DNA of 10,292 nt from assembly GCA_020056045.1 (NCBI GenBank), contig JAGVIM010000064.1:1-10292 (forward strand). Reading direction: 5' to 3'. How positions within the stretch are numbered: position 1 is the first letter of the stretch; every line of letters starts with the position of its first letter. The notes under the pieces are model-generated. The model was given only the letters and a program-made list of their open reading frames with translations, was not told where the DNA came from and made no database searches. The position numbers and the translations under genes are program-made. The DNA comes from Nanobdellota archaeon (GTDB taxonomy: Archaea > Nanobdellota > Nanobdellia > Pacearchaeales > GW2011-AR1). Positions 1 to 5,669 of this stretch are shown here, in pieces.

Positions 1-1
1 A

Positions 2-175
2 ATAACAATAAACAATACAGACACTCTTCATGGAATAAGGATTCCTGAATTAAATCTTAAAGGCAATGATTTTATAGAATTTACAGCAGATAAAACAGGA
101 GAATTTACCTGGTATTGCACTAATATGTGTGGAAATGGACATATGCAGATGAAAGGAAAACTGATTGTAAAATAA
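2..175 (+). CDS. CuA-type cupredoxin, C-terminal part (5' end outside window)
   Basis: The last 57 residues of a cupredoxin fold are visible; the start lies before the window. The fragment carries a full set of binuclear CuA ligands: a His in LHGIRIPEL (fragment residue 10), then C39-x3-C43-x3-H47-x2-M50. This matches the Cys-x3-Cys-x3-His-x2-Met loop of cytochrome oxidase subunit II and nitrous oxide reductase. CuA centres pass single electrons on the outer face of the membrane. No oxidase subunit is visible in the window, so the partner is unknown; the domain could belong to a small anchored electron carrier rather than a true oxidase subunit. The stretch IEFTADKTGEF is nearly identical to one in the cupredoxin at 1199-1606, so the two are probably paralogues. 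It converges on the CDGSH gene with only 8 nt between the stop codons. Confidence 0.82.
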   Translation: MTINNTDTLHGIRIPELNLKGNDFIEFTADKTGEFTWYCTNMCGNGHMQMKGKLIVK

Positions 176-183
176 AAAAATAG

Positions 184-396
184 TTAAGAAGATTCTGAAT
201 CCCAATTTGAGCAATAAAGTTTAAGTTCTACATCTGATTTTGGAATAATTTTTAATGATTTATAGCTTGTTCCTTTTTCTTCATTCAGCTTTTTATGCTC
301 ATTATCACAATAGGGAAGATTTTTGCTTTTTCCACATGTGCATATAGAGCATTTTTCATCAGACTTTAATTTGACTATTTTACTTTCTTTATCCAT
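184..396 (-). CDS. CDGSH-type iron-sulfur protein
   Basis: This 70-residue protein has the CDGSH [2Fe-2S] signature: C19-T-C21-x2-S24-x3-P28-x-C30-D31-x2-H34, that is, three Cys and one His ligand. The usual CDGSH reads CDNEH here, which keeps Cys, Asp and His. There is no signal peptide or membrane helix, so it is probably cytoplasmic. Family members act in redox or iron-sulfur exchange, but a precise role cannot be read from sequence. Its start overlaps the end of the HxlR-type regulator gene by 8 nt, so the two are co-transcribed and translationally coupled. That suggests the regulator controls a small redox response. Cys16 and Cys62 are further cysteines outside the cluster motif. Confidence 0.85.
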   Translation of the reverse strand: MDKESKIVKLKSDEKCSICTCGKSKNLPYCDNEHKKLNEEKGTSYKSLKIIPKSDVELKLYCSNWDSESS

Positions 397-697
397 ATTT
401 CTTTGCCCAATTATTCAAACTTTTAAAACATCCCATAAGACATTTTCCAGAATCGGTTAAAGAATACTCAACTCTCGGAGGAATTTCATTAAACATTGTT
501 TTATTAATGATTTTAGCTTTTTCTAGTTCCTTTAATCTTTTTGAAAGTGTTCGTGAACTTATTCCATTTATTTCTTTAATTAATTCATTAAATCTTTTTT
601 TAGTATTTTTATCTCCATCTAATTGACGGATAATTAAAAGATTATATTTTTTGCTTAAGATATCAATAATTTTTGCAACAGGACATTCTTTTTCCAT
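389..697 (-). CDS. HxlR-family winged-helix transcriptional regulator
   Basis: The 102-residue protein matches the HxlR (DUF24) family over its full length: N-terminal ECPVAKIIDILSKKYN, the helix-turn-helix around FNELIKEINGISSRTLSKRLKELE (about 36-59), and the wing with IPPRVEYSLTDSG (72-84). Cys5, directly before Pro6, is at the position of the conserved redox-sensing Cys of bacterial family members such as YodB. Cys86 and Cys90 lie near the C-terminus. The gene is divergent from the thioredoxin-like/cupredoxin pair and in operon with the CDGSH gene, so control of both directions from the 698-796 region is likely. The inducer is unknown; a thiol-reactive or oxidative signal is an inference from Cys5 and the neighbours. 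Confidence 0.88.
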   Translation of the reverse strand: MEKECPVAKIIDILSKKYNLLIIRQLDGDKNTKKRFNELIKEINGISSRTLSKRLKELEKAKIINKTMFNEIPPRVEYSLTDSGKCLMGCFKSLNNWAKKYG

Positions 698-796
698 TTT
701 ATGTATAGCTTTACTTCGGGATACTATGTTATTTATAAAGCTTCTTTCCTAAATAAAGTATAATCAGTATATAAAAGTTACTATTATAAAACAAAA
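698..796. promoter_or_regulatory. Divergent promoter between the HxlR gene and the thioredoxin-like gene
   Basis: This 99-bp region separates two divergent genes. For the plus-strand gene, TATATAAAAG at 768-777 is centred about 25 nt before the ATG at 797, so the transcript should start at or next to the start codon (leaderless). For the minus-strand gene, TTTATAAAT (complement of 731-739) predicts a start near 709 and a leader of about 12 nt. Between them lies GTAT...ATAC (703-706 and 721-724), a weak inverted repeat. GGATACTAT at 719-727 recurs in the promoter at 1650-1658. These are candidates for the HxlR-type operator but the symmetry is poor. Confidence 0.6.
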
Positions 797-1183
797 ATGA
801 AAAAAATATTAAAAAGCCCTTGGACATATCTTATTATAGTTTTAGTTTTAATTTCAGCATTCTATGGTTACAAAAATATTACAGGAAAAGCAGTTCAAGG
901 TCAATATGATGAATTTGCAAAATACCTTACAGAACAAGGAGTTAAAATGTATGGGACTGAATGGTGTTCTCATTGTAAAAATCAAAAAAAGCTTTTTGGA
1001 AATTCATTTCAATACATAAATTATACTGATTGTGACAAAAATAGAAATGAATGCTCTATTGCAGGAGTAACTGGCTATCCTACTTGGAAAATAAATAATC
1101 AAACTCATCCTGGAGAGCAATCAATTGAAAGATTAATTTATTTAAGCGGGTATCAAAATGATAACGATAAACCTAAAAAATGA
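797..1183 (+). CDS. Membrane-anchored thioredoxin-like protein (VKOR-associated type)
   Basis: The 128-residue protein has an N-terminal membrane helix (about 10-26) and an extracytoplasmic thioredoxin fold. The active site is EWC57SHC60, and the cis-proline lies in GYP95TW. The order MYGTEWCSHCKNQKKLFG, then YTDCD, then GVTGYPTWKING-like, then LIYLSGY closely follows the thioredoxin domain fused to bacterial and plant vitamin K epoxide reductase homologues, where it oxidises disulfides in exported proteins. No VKOR membrane domain is visible here, so its electron partner must be elsewhere. Cys79 and Cys86 form a second possible disulfide. NITGKAVQG (27-35) follows the helix and resembles the STGNAI segment of the next protein. 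The two genes lie 15 nt apart, so it may keep cysteines of the cupredoxin reduced for copper loading (inference). Confidence 0.85.
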   Translation: MKKILKSPWTYLIIVLVLISAFYGYKNITGKAVQGQYDEFAKYLTEQGVKMYGTEWCSHCKNQKKLFGNSFQYINYTDCDKNRNECSIAGVTGYPTWKINNQTHPGEQSIERLIYLSGYQNDNDKPKK

Positions 1184-1190
1184 AAGGAGG
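1183..1190 (+). promoter_or_regulatory. Strong Shine-Dalgarno site for the cupredoxin gene
   Basis: AAAGGAGG ends 8 nt before the ATG at 1199. It overlaps the last base of the thioredoxin-like gene. It fixes the cupredoxin start and contrasts with the leaderless first gene of the operon. Confidence 0.75.
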
Positions 1191-1198
1191 AAACAAAA

Positions 1199-1606
1199 AT
1201 GAACAAAAAACATATTATAATAGCAATAATCCTGTTTTTAATAGTTGCAAGTTTTGTAATTATAAATACATTTAACTCTTCTTCAACAGGAAATGCCATA
1301 AAAGAAGATACATCTGCTCTTGTTAAAGAGTTTGTAATGACATCTTTTTATGATAATACAGGGATTTGGTTTTCACTTAAAGAAATAAGCGTCAACAAAG
1401 GAGATATTGTTCGGATAAAAGTAACAAATATTAAAGGAACTCACGATTTTACTCTTGATGAATATGGGATTAAAAAAATGACCCCTTTAAATGAAGAAGT
1501 AGTTATAGAATTTACAGCAGATAAAGCCGGAGAATTTATTTATTACTGCTCAGTTCCAGGACATAGGCAAAAAGGACAGTGGGGAACACTAAAAGTAATT
1601 GGATAA
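1199..1606 (+). CDS. Membrane-anchored type 1 (blue) copper protein with axial Gln
   Basis: The 135-residue protein has an N-terminal membrane helix (about 5-23), a short linker containing STGNAI (29-34), then a cupredoxin domain. Copper ligands visible are His82 (THDFTLDEYG), Cys117 and His122 (YYCSVPGH). The axial position, ten residues after the Cys, is Gln127 (GHRQKGQWGTL) where plastocyanin-like proteins usually have Met. An axial Gln is known from stellacyanin, where it lowers the reduction potential; the same effect here is an inference. It should sit on the outer face of the cytoplasmic membrane as a one-electron carrier. The segment around 102-112 is nearly identical, also at DNA level, to the CuA fragment at the window start. 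A T5 tract at 1615-1619 may end the transcript. Confidence 0.87.
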   Translation: MNKKHIIIAIILFLIVASFVIINTFNSSSTGNAIKEDTSALVKEFVMTSFYDNTGIWFSLKEISVNKGDIVRIKVTNIKGTHDFTLDEYGIKKMTPLNEEVVIEFTADKAGEFIYYCSVPGHRQKGQWGTLKVIG

Positions 1607-1679
1607 ACAGTAGATTTTTAATGCGAAGATAGGTTAGATTTGTACTAGAGGATACTATAATAAATATCAGTAATCTAAA
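1607..1679 (+). promoter_or_regulatory. Promoter of the ferric reductase-like gene
   Basis: The gap contains ACTATAATAAATA (1654-1666 region), an AT-rich TATA-like element whose upstream half is about 25 nt before the ATG at 1680. That predicts a leaderless or very short leader. TTAGATT (1634-1640) and AATCTAA (1672-1678) form an inverted repeat with 7-bp arms flanking the element. GGATACTAT at 1650-1658 is shared with the HxlR promoter. A T5 tract at 1615-1619 may terminate the upstream operon. Confidence 0.45.
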
Positions 1680-2975
1680 ATGAAAACTAAAGACAAATTA
1701 TTAGAAATATTGCTAATCATCTTTATATTTTTATTGATATTTATTTTTTATTCTGTTTTTAAGTCAATTAATCTTGATAATCTTTCTTTTAATATTTTAT
1801 TTTATTCCCTTGGAAAATTTTGCGGTTTAATTGGATTCCTATTTCTTTCAATCCTGATATTTTCAGGAGATACTGCAAGATTTTTTGACAGATTCTTAGG
1901 GATGGATAGGATAATAAAATTCCAGAGAAAATTCGCATTAATAACCTCTTTTTTTGTGATAGTTCATCCCTTATTTTTCATTCTTTCAAGCAGGAGCTAT
2001 TTAAATTATCTTATACCTGATTTTGCAGTTTTACCTATTGCATTAGGAACAATATCTCTTTATATCTTTATTATAATAATGATTTGTTCAGCATTATACA
2101 AGAGAATATCTTATCAAATATGGCAATATATCCACATTTTGACATACATTTTATTTTTCTTCAGTTTATACCATGCTACTAAAATCGGGTCTGAAGCAAG
2201 CAATACTTTTGTTAAATTGACATTTAGCATTCTTTTGATAGGGATAATTACAGGAATAATTTATAGGACTTATTATAAAATTAAACATAGAAAATTTAAG
2301 TGTTATGTTAAAGAAATAAGATGGGAAACTAAAGATACATTTACATTAATATTAAATCCAAACAAAAGGCTTAATTTTAAAGCAGGACAATTCTGTTTTT
2401 TAAGATTAAATAAAGATAAATTATATGCAAGGCATCCATTCACTATATCAAATTCCCCTGAAGATGAAACTTTGCATTTCACAATAAAACTAAATGGAAG
2501 ATTTACCAAACTGGCTTCTGAACTAAAAACAGGAGAGGAAGTAATTGTAGATGGCCCTTTTGGTATCTTTACCTTAGATAATGCAGATAAAAAGAAAAGT
2601 TTAGTTTTTATAGCAGGAGGAGTTGGAATCACACCTTTTTATAGCATTATCAAATCTTGCCTACATTCAGATATTAAAAGAAATATCACTCTTTTTTATT
2701 GTTCAAGAACACTAAAAGGAACGATATTCAAAAAAGAGTTAGACAACATCAAAGAAGATTGGTTAAAGAAAGTGTATATTTTTAGCGAAGAGATATGTCA
2801 AGATTATGAAAAAGGCTACATAAACAAGTCTATCATTGCCAAGCATTTAAAAGATATAAATAACTCTATTTTTTATATCTGCGGTCCTGAAAAAATGAAA
2901 GACTGTGCTATAAAAGATCTAAAAGAATTAGGAGTCAAAAAAGAGAACATAATAATCGAGGACTTTTTCTGGTAA
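1680..2975 (+). CDS. Ferric reductase/NOX-like transmembrane flavohaem protein
   Basis: The 431-residue protein combines a ferric reductase-like membrane domain (about six helices in residues 8-195) with a cytoplasmic FAD/NAD(P)-binding half (about 205-431). FAD binding is shown by ARHPFTISNSP (250-260), nicotinamide binding by IAGGVGITPF (311-320) and YICGPEKMK (399-407). Haem ligands expected for the superfamily are pairs of His spaced 14 apart in helix 3 and 13 apart in helix 5. Helix 5 has both (His152, His165). Helix 3 has His96 but Gln82 at the other position. The enzyme should move electrons from NAD(P)H across the membrane to an outer acceptor such as Fe(III), Cu(II), oxygen or a cupredoxin. 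Its place between cupredoxin genes and an FTR1-like permease favours metal reduction, but the acceptor is not proven by sequence. Confidence 0.87.
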   Translation: MKTKDKLLEILLIIFIFLLIFIFYSVFKSINLDNLSFNILFYSLGKFCGLIGFLFLSILIFSGDTARFFDRFLGMDRIIKFQRKFALITSFFVIVHPLFFILSSRSYLNYLIPDFAVLPIALGTISLYIFIIIMICSALYKRISYQIWQYIHILTYILFFFSLYHATKIGSEASNTFVKLTFSILLIGIITGIIYRTYYKIKHRKFKCYVKEIRWETKDTFTLILNPNKRLNFKAGQFCFLRLNKDKLYARHPFTISNSPEDETLHFTIKLNGRFTKLASELKTGEEVIVDGPFGIFTLDNADKKKSLVFIAGGVGITPFYSIIKSCLHSDIKRNITLFYCSRTLKGTIFKKELDNIKEDWLKKVYIFSEEICQDYEKGYINKSIIAKHLKDINNSIFYICGPEKMKDCAIKDLKELGVKKENIIIEDFFW

Positions 2976-3062
2976 TCAGAAAAATCAAACAAATATTAAA
3001 TAAAACCCAAAAAAATATCCACACATTTAAATAATTAAGATTACTTAAATCCATAATTAAAG
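2976..3062 (+). promoter_or_regulatory. Promoter and candidate operator of the FTR1-like gene
   Basis: TTTAAATAA at 3026-3034 is a plausible TATA box, predicting a start near 3055 and a leader of roughly 8 nt. Directly downstream, TTAAG (3035-3039) and CTTAA (3044-3048) form a palindrome around ATTA. It lies between the TATA box and the expected start, where a repressor would block polymerase. The spacing is reminiscent of metal-dependent repressor sites, but no regulator can be named. Confidence 0.4.
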
Positions 3063-3920
3063 ATGATTAGTTCATTAATTATAACTTTCAGAGAAACCTT
3101 AGAAATAGCACTCATAGTTGGAATAATCTTAAGTTATCTTGCAAAAACTAAACAATCAAAATACAATAATGTAGTTTACCTTGGAATAGTGTCTGGAATA
3201 ATTACTAGTATAATTGGTGCTTTTTTATTTTTAAAATTATTTGGTGGATTTGAAGGTTTTTCAGAGCAAATCTTTGAAGGTATAACAACTCTTATTGGAG
3301 CAATACTTCTTACAACAATGATTCTTTGGATGTTAAAACAAAAAAATGTTGCATCTAAACTACAACAAAAAGTTTCTGAAAAGATTGCAGAGACAAAACA
3401 ATTAGGGTTATTTATTTTAGTATTTATCTCAGTTCTAAGAGAAGGCCTAGAAACAGTTATTTTCTTAAGTGCTGCAAGCTTTGTTTCAAAAGAAAATAAT
3501 CTCTTTGGAGCTCTTTTAGGTATTATTATAGCAATAATTTTAGGATATTTGATATTTGTAGGTTCTAAAAAAATAAATATTAAAAAATTCTTCAATATAA
3601 CAAGTATTCTTTTAATTCTTTTTGCAGCAGGATTAATTGCACATAGTGCACATGAATTTGAAGAAGCAAAGATTCTTCCTCCTTTGATTGATCATATCTG
3701 GAATTTGAACCCAGAAGCTCCAAGAATTGCAGAAGGCATATACCCCTTATTGCATGAAGAAGGATATATTGGTTCTATATTAAAAAGTTTATTTGGATAC
3801 AGAGCCTCTCCATCCCTAATAGAAGTATTAGCCTATATTGGTTATATAATAATTGTAATAATTCTTTGGAGAAAGATTGAAAAAAACAAGCTTAAATTGA
3901 ACTTATATAAAAATATTTAA
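3063..3920 (+). CDS. FTR1/EfeU-family iron permease
   Basis: The 285-residue membrane protein carries both REXXE iron-binding motifs of the FTR1 family: RETLE (10-14) in the first helix and REGLE (126-130) in the fourth. About seven hydrophobic helices are visible. The conserved C-terminal segment with a PSLIEVLAYIGY-like sequence (250-261) is present, and the length is close to that of E. coli EfeU. Family members import iron through the cytoplasmic membrane, usually together with a reductase, oxidase or cupredoxin-containing partner. Here the ferric reductase-like gene lies 87 nt upstream and two cupredoxins are near. A charged loop with HSAHEFEE (194-201) is a possible additional metal site. 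The neighbour genes support iron as substrate, but lead-type members of the family cannot be excluded. Confidence 0.87.
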   Translation: MISSLIITFRETLEIALIVGIILSYLAKTKQSKYNNVVYLGIVSGIITSIIGAFLFLKLFGGFEGFSEQIFEGITTLIGAILLTTMILWMLKQKNVASKLQQKVSEKIAETKQLGLFILVFISVLREGLETVIFLSAASFVSKENNLFGALLGIIIAIILGYLIFVGSKKINIKKFFNITSILLILFAAGLIAHSAHEFEEAKILPPLIDHIWNLNPEAPRIAEGIYPLLHEEGYIGSILKSLFGYRASPSLIEVLAYIGYIIIVIILWRKIEKNKLKLNLYKNI

Positions 3921-3943
3921 TTATAAATCTAAAATTCGTAAGA

Positions 3944-3972
3944 CTTATATATTAGAATATTCTAATATAAGC
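3944..3972 (+). promoter_or_regulatory. ArsR operon promoter with 22-bp perfect palindromic operator
   Basis: CTTATATA at 3944-3951 is a TATA box whose centre is about 26 nt before the ATG at 3973, which predicts a leaderless transcript. A perfect palindrome occupies 3948-3969: half-site TATATTAGAAT followed by its exact reverse complement. It overlaps the TATA box end and stops 3 nt before the start codon. This is the expected location for autorepression by the ArsR-family protein encoded immediately downstream. Confidence 0.75.
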
Positions 3973-4296
3973 ATGGAAAAAGAAATATATAAACTCCATG
4001 CAGAAATGTGTAAGGTCTTTTCTAATCCAACAAGACTTGAAATTCTCAATTTACTCAGAGATAAAGAAATGTCTGTAACAGAGTTAATAAAAAAGACAAA
4101 ACTAACCCAAGCCAATATCTCTCAGCACTTATCAATTATGAAATCTAAAGGAATTGTTACATCTAAAAGAGATGGAAAAAATATTTATTATAAACTTTCA
4201 AATCATAAAATCATCAAAGCATTCGATATTATAAGAGAAGTTCTGGTTGAGAGGCTTGAAAAAAATAGAAAAATTATTCAGGAGATAAGAACATGA
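3973..4296 (+). CDS. ArsR-family winged-helix repressor
   Basis: This 107-residue protein is a typical ArsR/SmtB regulator: CKVFSNPTRLEILNLLRDKEMSV (13-35), recognition helix in TQANISQHLSIMKSKGIV (65-82), and the wing RDGKNIYYKLS (86-96). The classical metal-binding ELCVCDL motif is absent, and only one Cys (Cys13) is present. Its ligand therefore cannot be inferred, and it may sense something other than arsenic or cadmium. A long C-terminal helix (about 98-107) probably aids dimerisation. It is the first gene of a six-gene operon and overlaps the methyltransferase by ATGA. The perfect palindrome at its promoter indicates autoregulation. Confidence 0.9.
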   Translation: MEKEIYKLHAEMCKVFSNPTRLEILNLLRDKEMSVTELIKKTKLTQANISQHLSIMKSKGIVTSKRDGKNIYYKLSNHKIIKAFDIIREVLVERLEKNRKIIQEIRT

Positions 4297-4865
4297 AACT
4301 TAAAGAAAGTAGTATGCCTGAAGAAGATATGTGGAGTAGATTTTTTGAGCCCAACAAAATACTTCAAGTTCTAGGTTTAAGTAACAGTGTAGGAGATGTG
4401 GTAGATTTCGGATGTGGTTATGGAACTTTTACAATACCTGCAGCCAAGATAATAAGAGGAAAAGTTTATGCTATTGATATAGAACCAGAGATGATAGAAG
4501 CTACAAAAAGAAAGGCAGAAGAAGAAAAGTTAAGTAATGTAGAAACAATGCTTTGTGATTTCATGGCTGAAGGATCTGGTCTTAAAAATGAAATTATCGA
4601 TTATATCTTTCTTTTTAATATATTGTATACAACACAAAATCCAGAAAAATTATTGAAAGAAGCTTATAGAATTTTGAAAATAAATGGAAAACTTGGGATT
4701 ATTCACTGGAACTATGATTCAACAACTCCAAGAGGCCCGCCTATGGAAATGAGACCAAAACCAGAACAATGTATAGAATGGGCAGAATCTGTTGGATTTA
4801 ATAGTCCAAAAAAATATGATTTAAAACCATATCACTATGGCATCGTAATGGAGAAAACAAAATGA
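4293..4865 (+). CDS. Class I SAM-dependent methyltransferase (UbiE-like)
   Basis: The 190-residue protein has a Rossmann methyltransferase core: motif I DFGCGYGT (38-45), the acidic end of strand 2 in YAIDIEPEM (59-67), CDF (88-90), and LKEAYRILKINGKLGIIHW (121-139). The C-terminal half is distinctive: TPRGPPMEMRPKPEQC (145-160) and PYHYGIVM (179-186). The substrate is unknown. It lacks the conserved cysteines expected of arsenite methyltransferase ArsM. The start is fixed by GGAGA at 4281-4285, 7 nt before the ATG, and by the ATGA overlap with arsR. It overlaps the next gene in the same way. Co-regulation with a metal- or sulfur-type repressor suggests methylation of a toxic small molecule or thiol, which is an inference. 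Confidence 0.85.
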   Translation: MKLKESSMPEEDMWSRFFEPNKILQVLGLSNSVGDVVDFGCGYGTFTIPAAKIIRGKVYAIDIEPEMIEATKRKAEEEKLSNVETMLCDFMAEGSGLKNEIIDYIFLFNILYTTQNPEKLLKEAYRILKINGKLGIIHWNYDSTTPRGPPMEMRPKPEQCIEWAESVGFNSPKKYDLKPYHYGIVMEKTK

Positions 4866-5389
4866 AAAAAATAATATCATTAAATGTTTTATTTTTAATC
4901 TTGTCTTTAAGTATAATATCTGTTTATGCAGTTAGTCAAGATGAACTTAACGAAGCTAAAAACTTAATTGATAGCAAAATTAGTTGTAATAATCTAACAA
5001 ATGAGCAATTAGAAATTATTGGAGAATATTATATGGAGCAAATGATGCCAGGCATATCCCATGAAAGAGCACATGAAATGATGGGCATTAAAGAAGGATC
5101 TGAAGCTGAAGAACAATTCCATATAAACATGGCAAAGAGGTCTTACTGTGGCGAGAATGTTGGAACAGGTGGTATGATGGGTGGAGGAATGATGGGCAAT
5201 TATTATCAAAATCCTCAAAATAATAATAATAATAAAGACCCTTATCAAAACAATTTTTCTATATTTCAAATATTTTTTTATATCATGCTAACTCTTGTTA
5301 TTACTGCTATAATTTTAATAATTATATTACTAATAAGTAAATCCAAGAATAATATAAAACAAAAGGGAGGACGAGTAATTCCATATTAG
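4862..5389 (+). CDS. Exported Met/His-rich protein with C-terminal membrane anchor
   Basis: The 175-residue protein begins with a signal peptide (MKKIISLNVL..., likely cut after VYA at 23). The exported part holds a helical region: NEQLEIIGEYYMEQMMPG (47-64), HERAHEMMG (67-75) and EEQFHINMAKRSYCGE (83-98). Cys42 and Cys96 could form a disulfide. Then comes a GTGGMMGGGMMG tract (101-112), a poly-Asn stretch coded by an AAT repeat, one membrane helix (about 135-158) and a short basic tail inside. Clustered Met and His residues are typical of copper or silver binding outside the cell, so a metal buffer role is plausible. I recognise the domain as a recurrent uncharacterised family in DPANN and candidate-phyla genomes but cannot name it. 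GGAGA at 4850-4854 supports the start. Confidence 0.75.
   Translation: MKKIISLNVLFLILSLSIISVYAVSQDELNEAKNLIDSKISCNNLTNEQLEIIGEYYMEQMMPGISHERAHEMMGIKEGSEAEEQFHINMAKRSYCGENVGTGGMMGGGMMGNYYQNPQNNNNNKDPYQNNFSIFQIFFYIMLTLVITAIILIIILLISKSKNNIKQKGGRVIPY
5219..5235 (+). repeat. AAT trinucleotide repeat coding poly-Asn
   Basis: An in-frame run of AAT units within the exported Met-rich gene encodes five or more Asn between the GM-rich tract and the membrane helix. It is a simple slippage-prone repeat and probably a flexible linker. Confidence 0.8.
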
Positions 5390-5415
5390 TATCTAAAAAA
5401 TAGATATTTTAATAT
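5383..5415 (+). repeat. Inverted repeat between the Met-rich and GM-rich genes
   Basis: Inner arms TATCTA (5390-5395) and TAGATA (5401-5406) enclose five A. Outer arms ATATTA (5383-5388) and TAATAT (5410-5415) extend it across a small internal loop. The RNA could fold into an AT-rich hairpin covering the stop codon of the upstream gene. The left arm ATATTAGTAT matches the ArsR palindrome half-site ATATTAGAAT at 9 of 10 bases, so it may instead be a second, weaker protein-binding site. Confidence 0.4.
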
Positions 5416-5432
5416 GAAATTGGGAGATAAAA

Positions 5433-5669
5433 ATGAAAGACAATAATAATTTATTAGTTGGAATAATAATTGCAGTAGTGGCATTTTTATTTTTAGGAAT
5501 GTTTGGCTTTGGAGGAATGATGGGCGGAGGTTATGGCATGATGGGAAATTGGGGATATGGATTTGGAGGTATGTGGATTTTTGGAGCTTTATTTATGACT
5601 CTAATTTTAGTAGCATTAATTTTATTTATCCTATGGTTAATTAAACAATTGCAAGATGATAAAAGATGA
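5433..5669 (+). CDS. Small GM-rich membrane protein
   Basis: The 78-residue protein has a first hydrophobic helix (about 8-24), an extremely Gly/Met-rich loop (GGMMGGGYGMMGNWGYGFGG, 27-46), a second helix (about 48-70) and a charged end KQLQDDKR. The loop most likely lies outside the membrane, since the tail is charged. The Met pairs resemble those in the preceding protein's GM tract and are compatible with soft-metal binding such as Cu(I). I cannot assign a named family. GGGAG at 5422-5426 lies 6 nt before the ATG and supports the start. It overlaps the DUF302 gene by ATGA. Confidence 0.75.
   Translation: MKDNNNLLVGIIIAVVAFLFLGMFGFGGMMGGGYGMMGNWGYGFGGMWIFGALFMTLILVALILFILWLIKQLQDDKR

Noticed and set aside
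2303-2632. Minus-strand open frame opposite the reductase gene
   Set aside because: It has no recognisable domain or ribosome binding site and lies inside a well-conserved coding region; similar antisense frames at 3176-3595, 5776-6115 and 6140-6487 were dismissed for the same reason.
4293-4865. Arsenite methyltransferase ArsM
   Set aside because: It follows an ArsR-family gene, but the conserved ArsM cysteines are absent and the TPRGPP/PEQC segment is of another type.
5219-5235. CRISPR or minisatellite array
   Set aside because: Only a short in-frame AAT run coding Asn; no spacers or longer units.
5390-5410. Bacterial-type intrinsic terminator
   Set aside because: The stem is six A/T-rich pairs and the T run is only four bases; the next gene appears to belong to the same operon.
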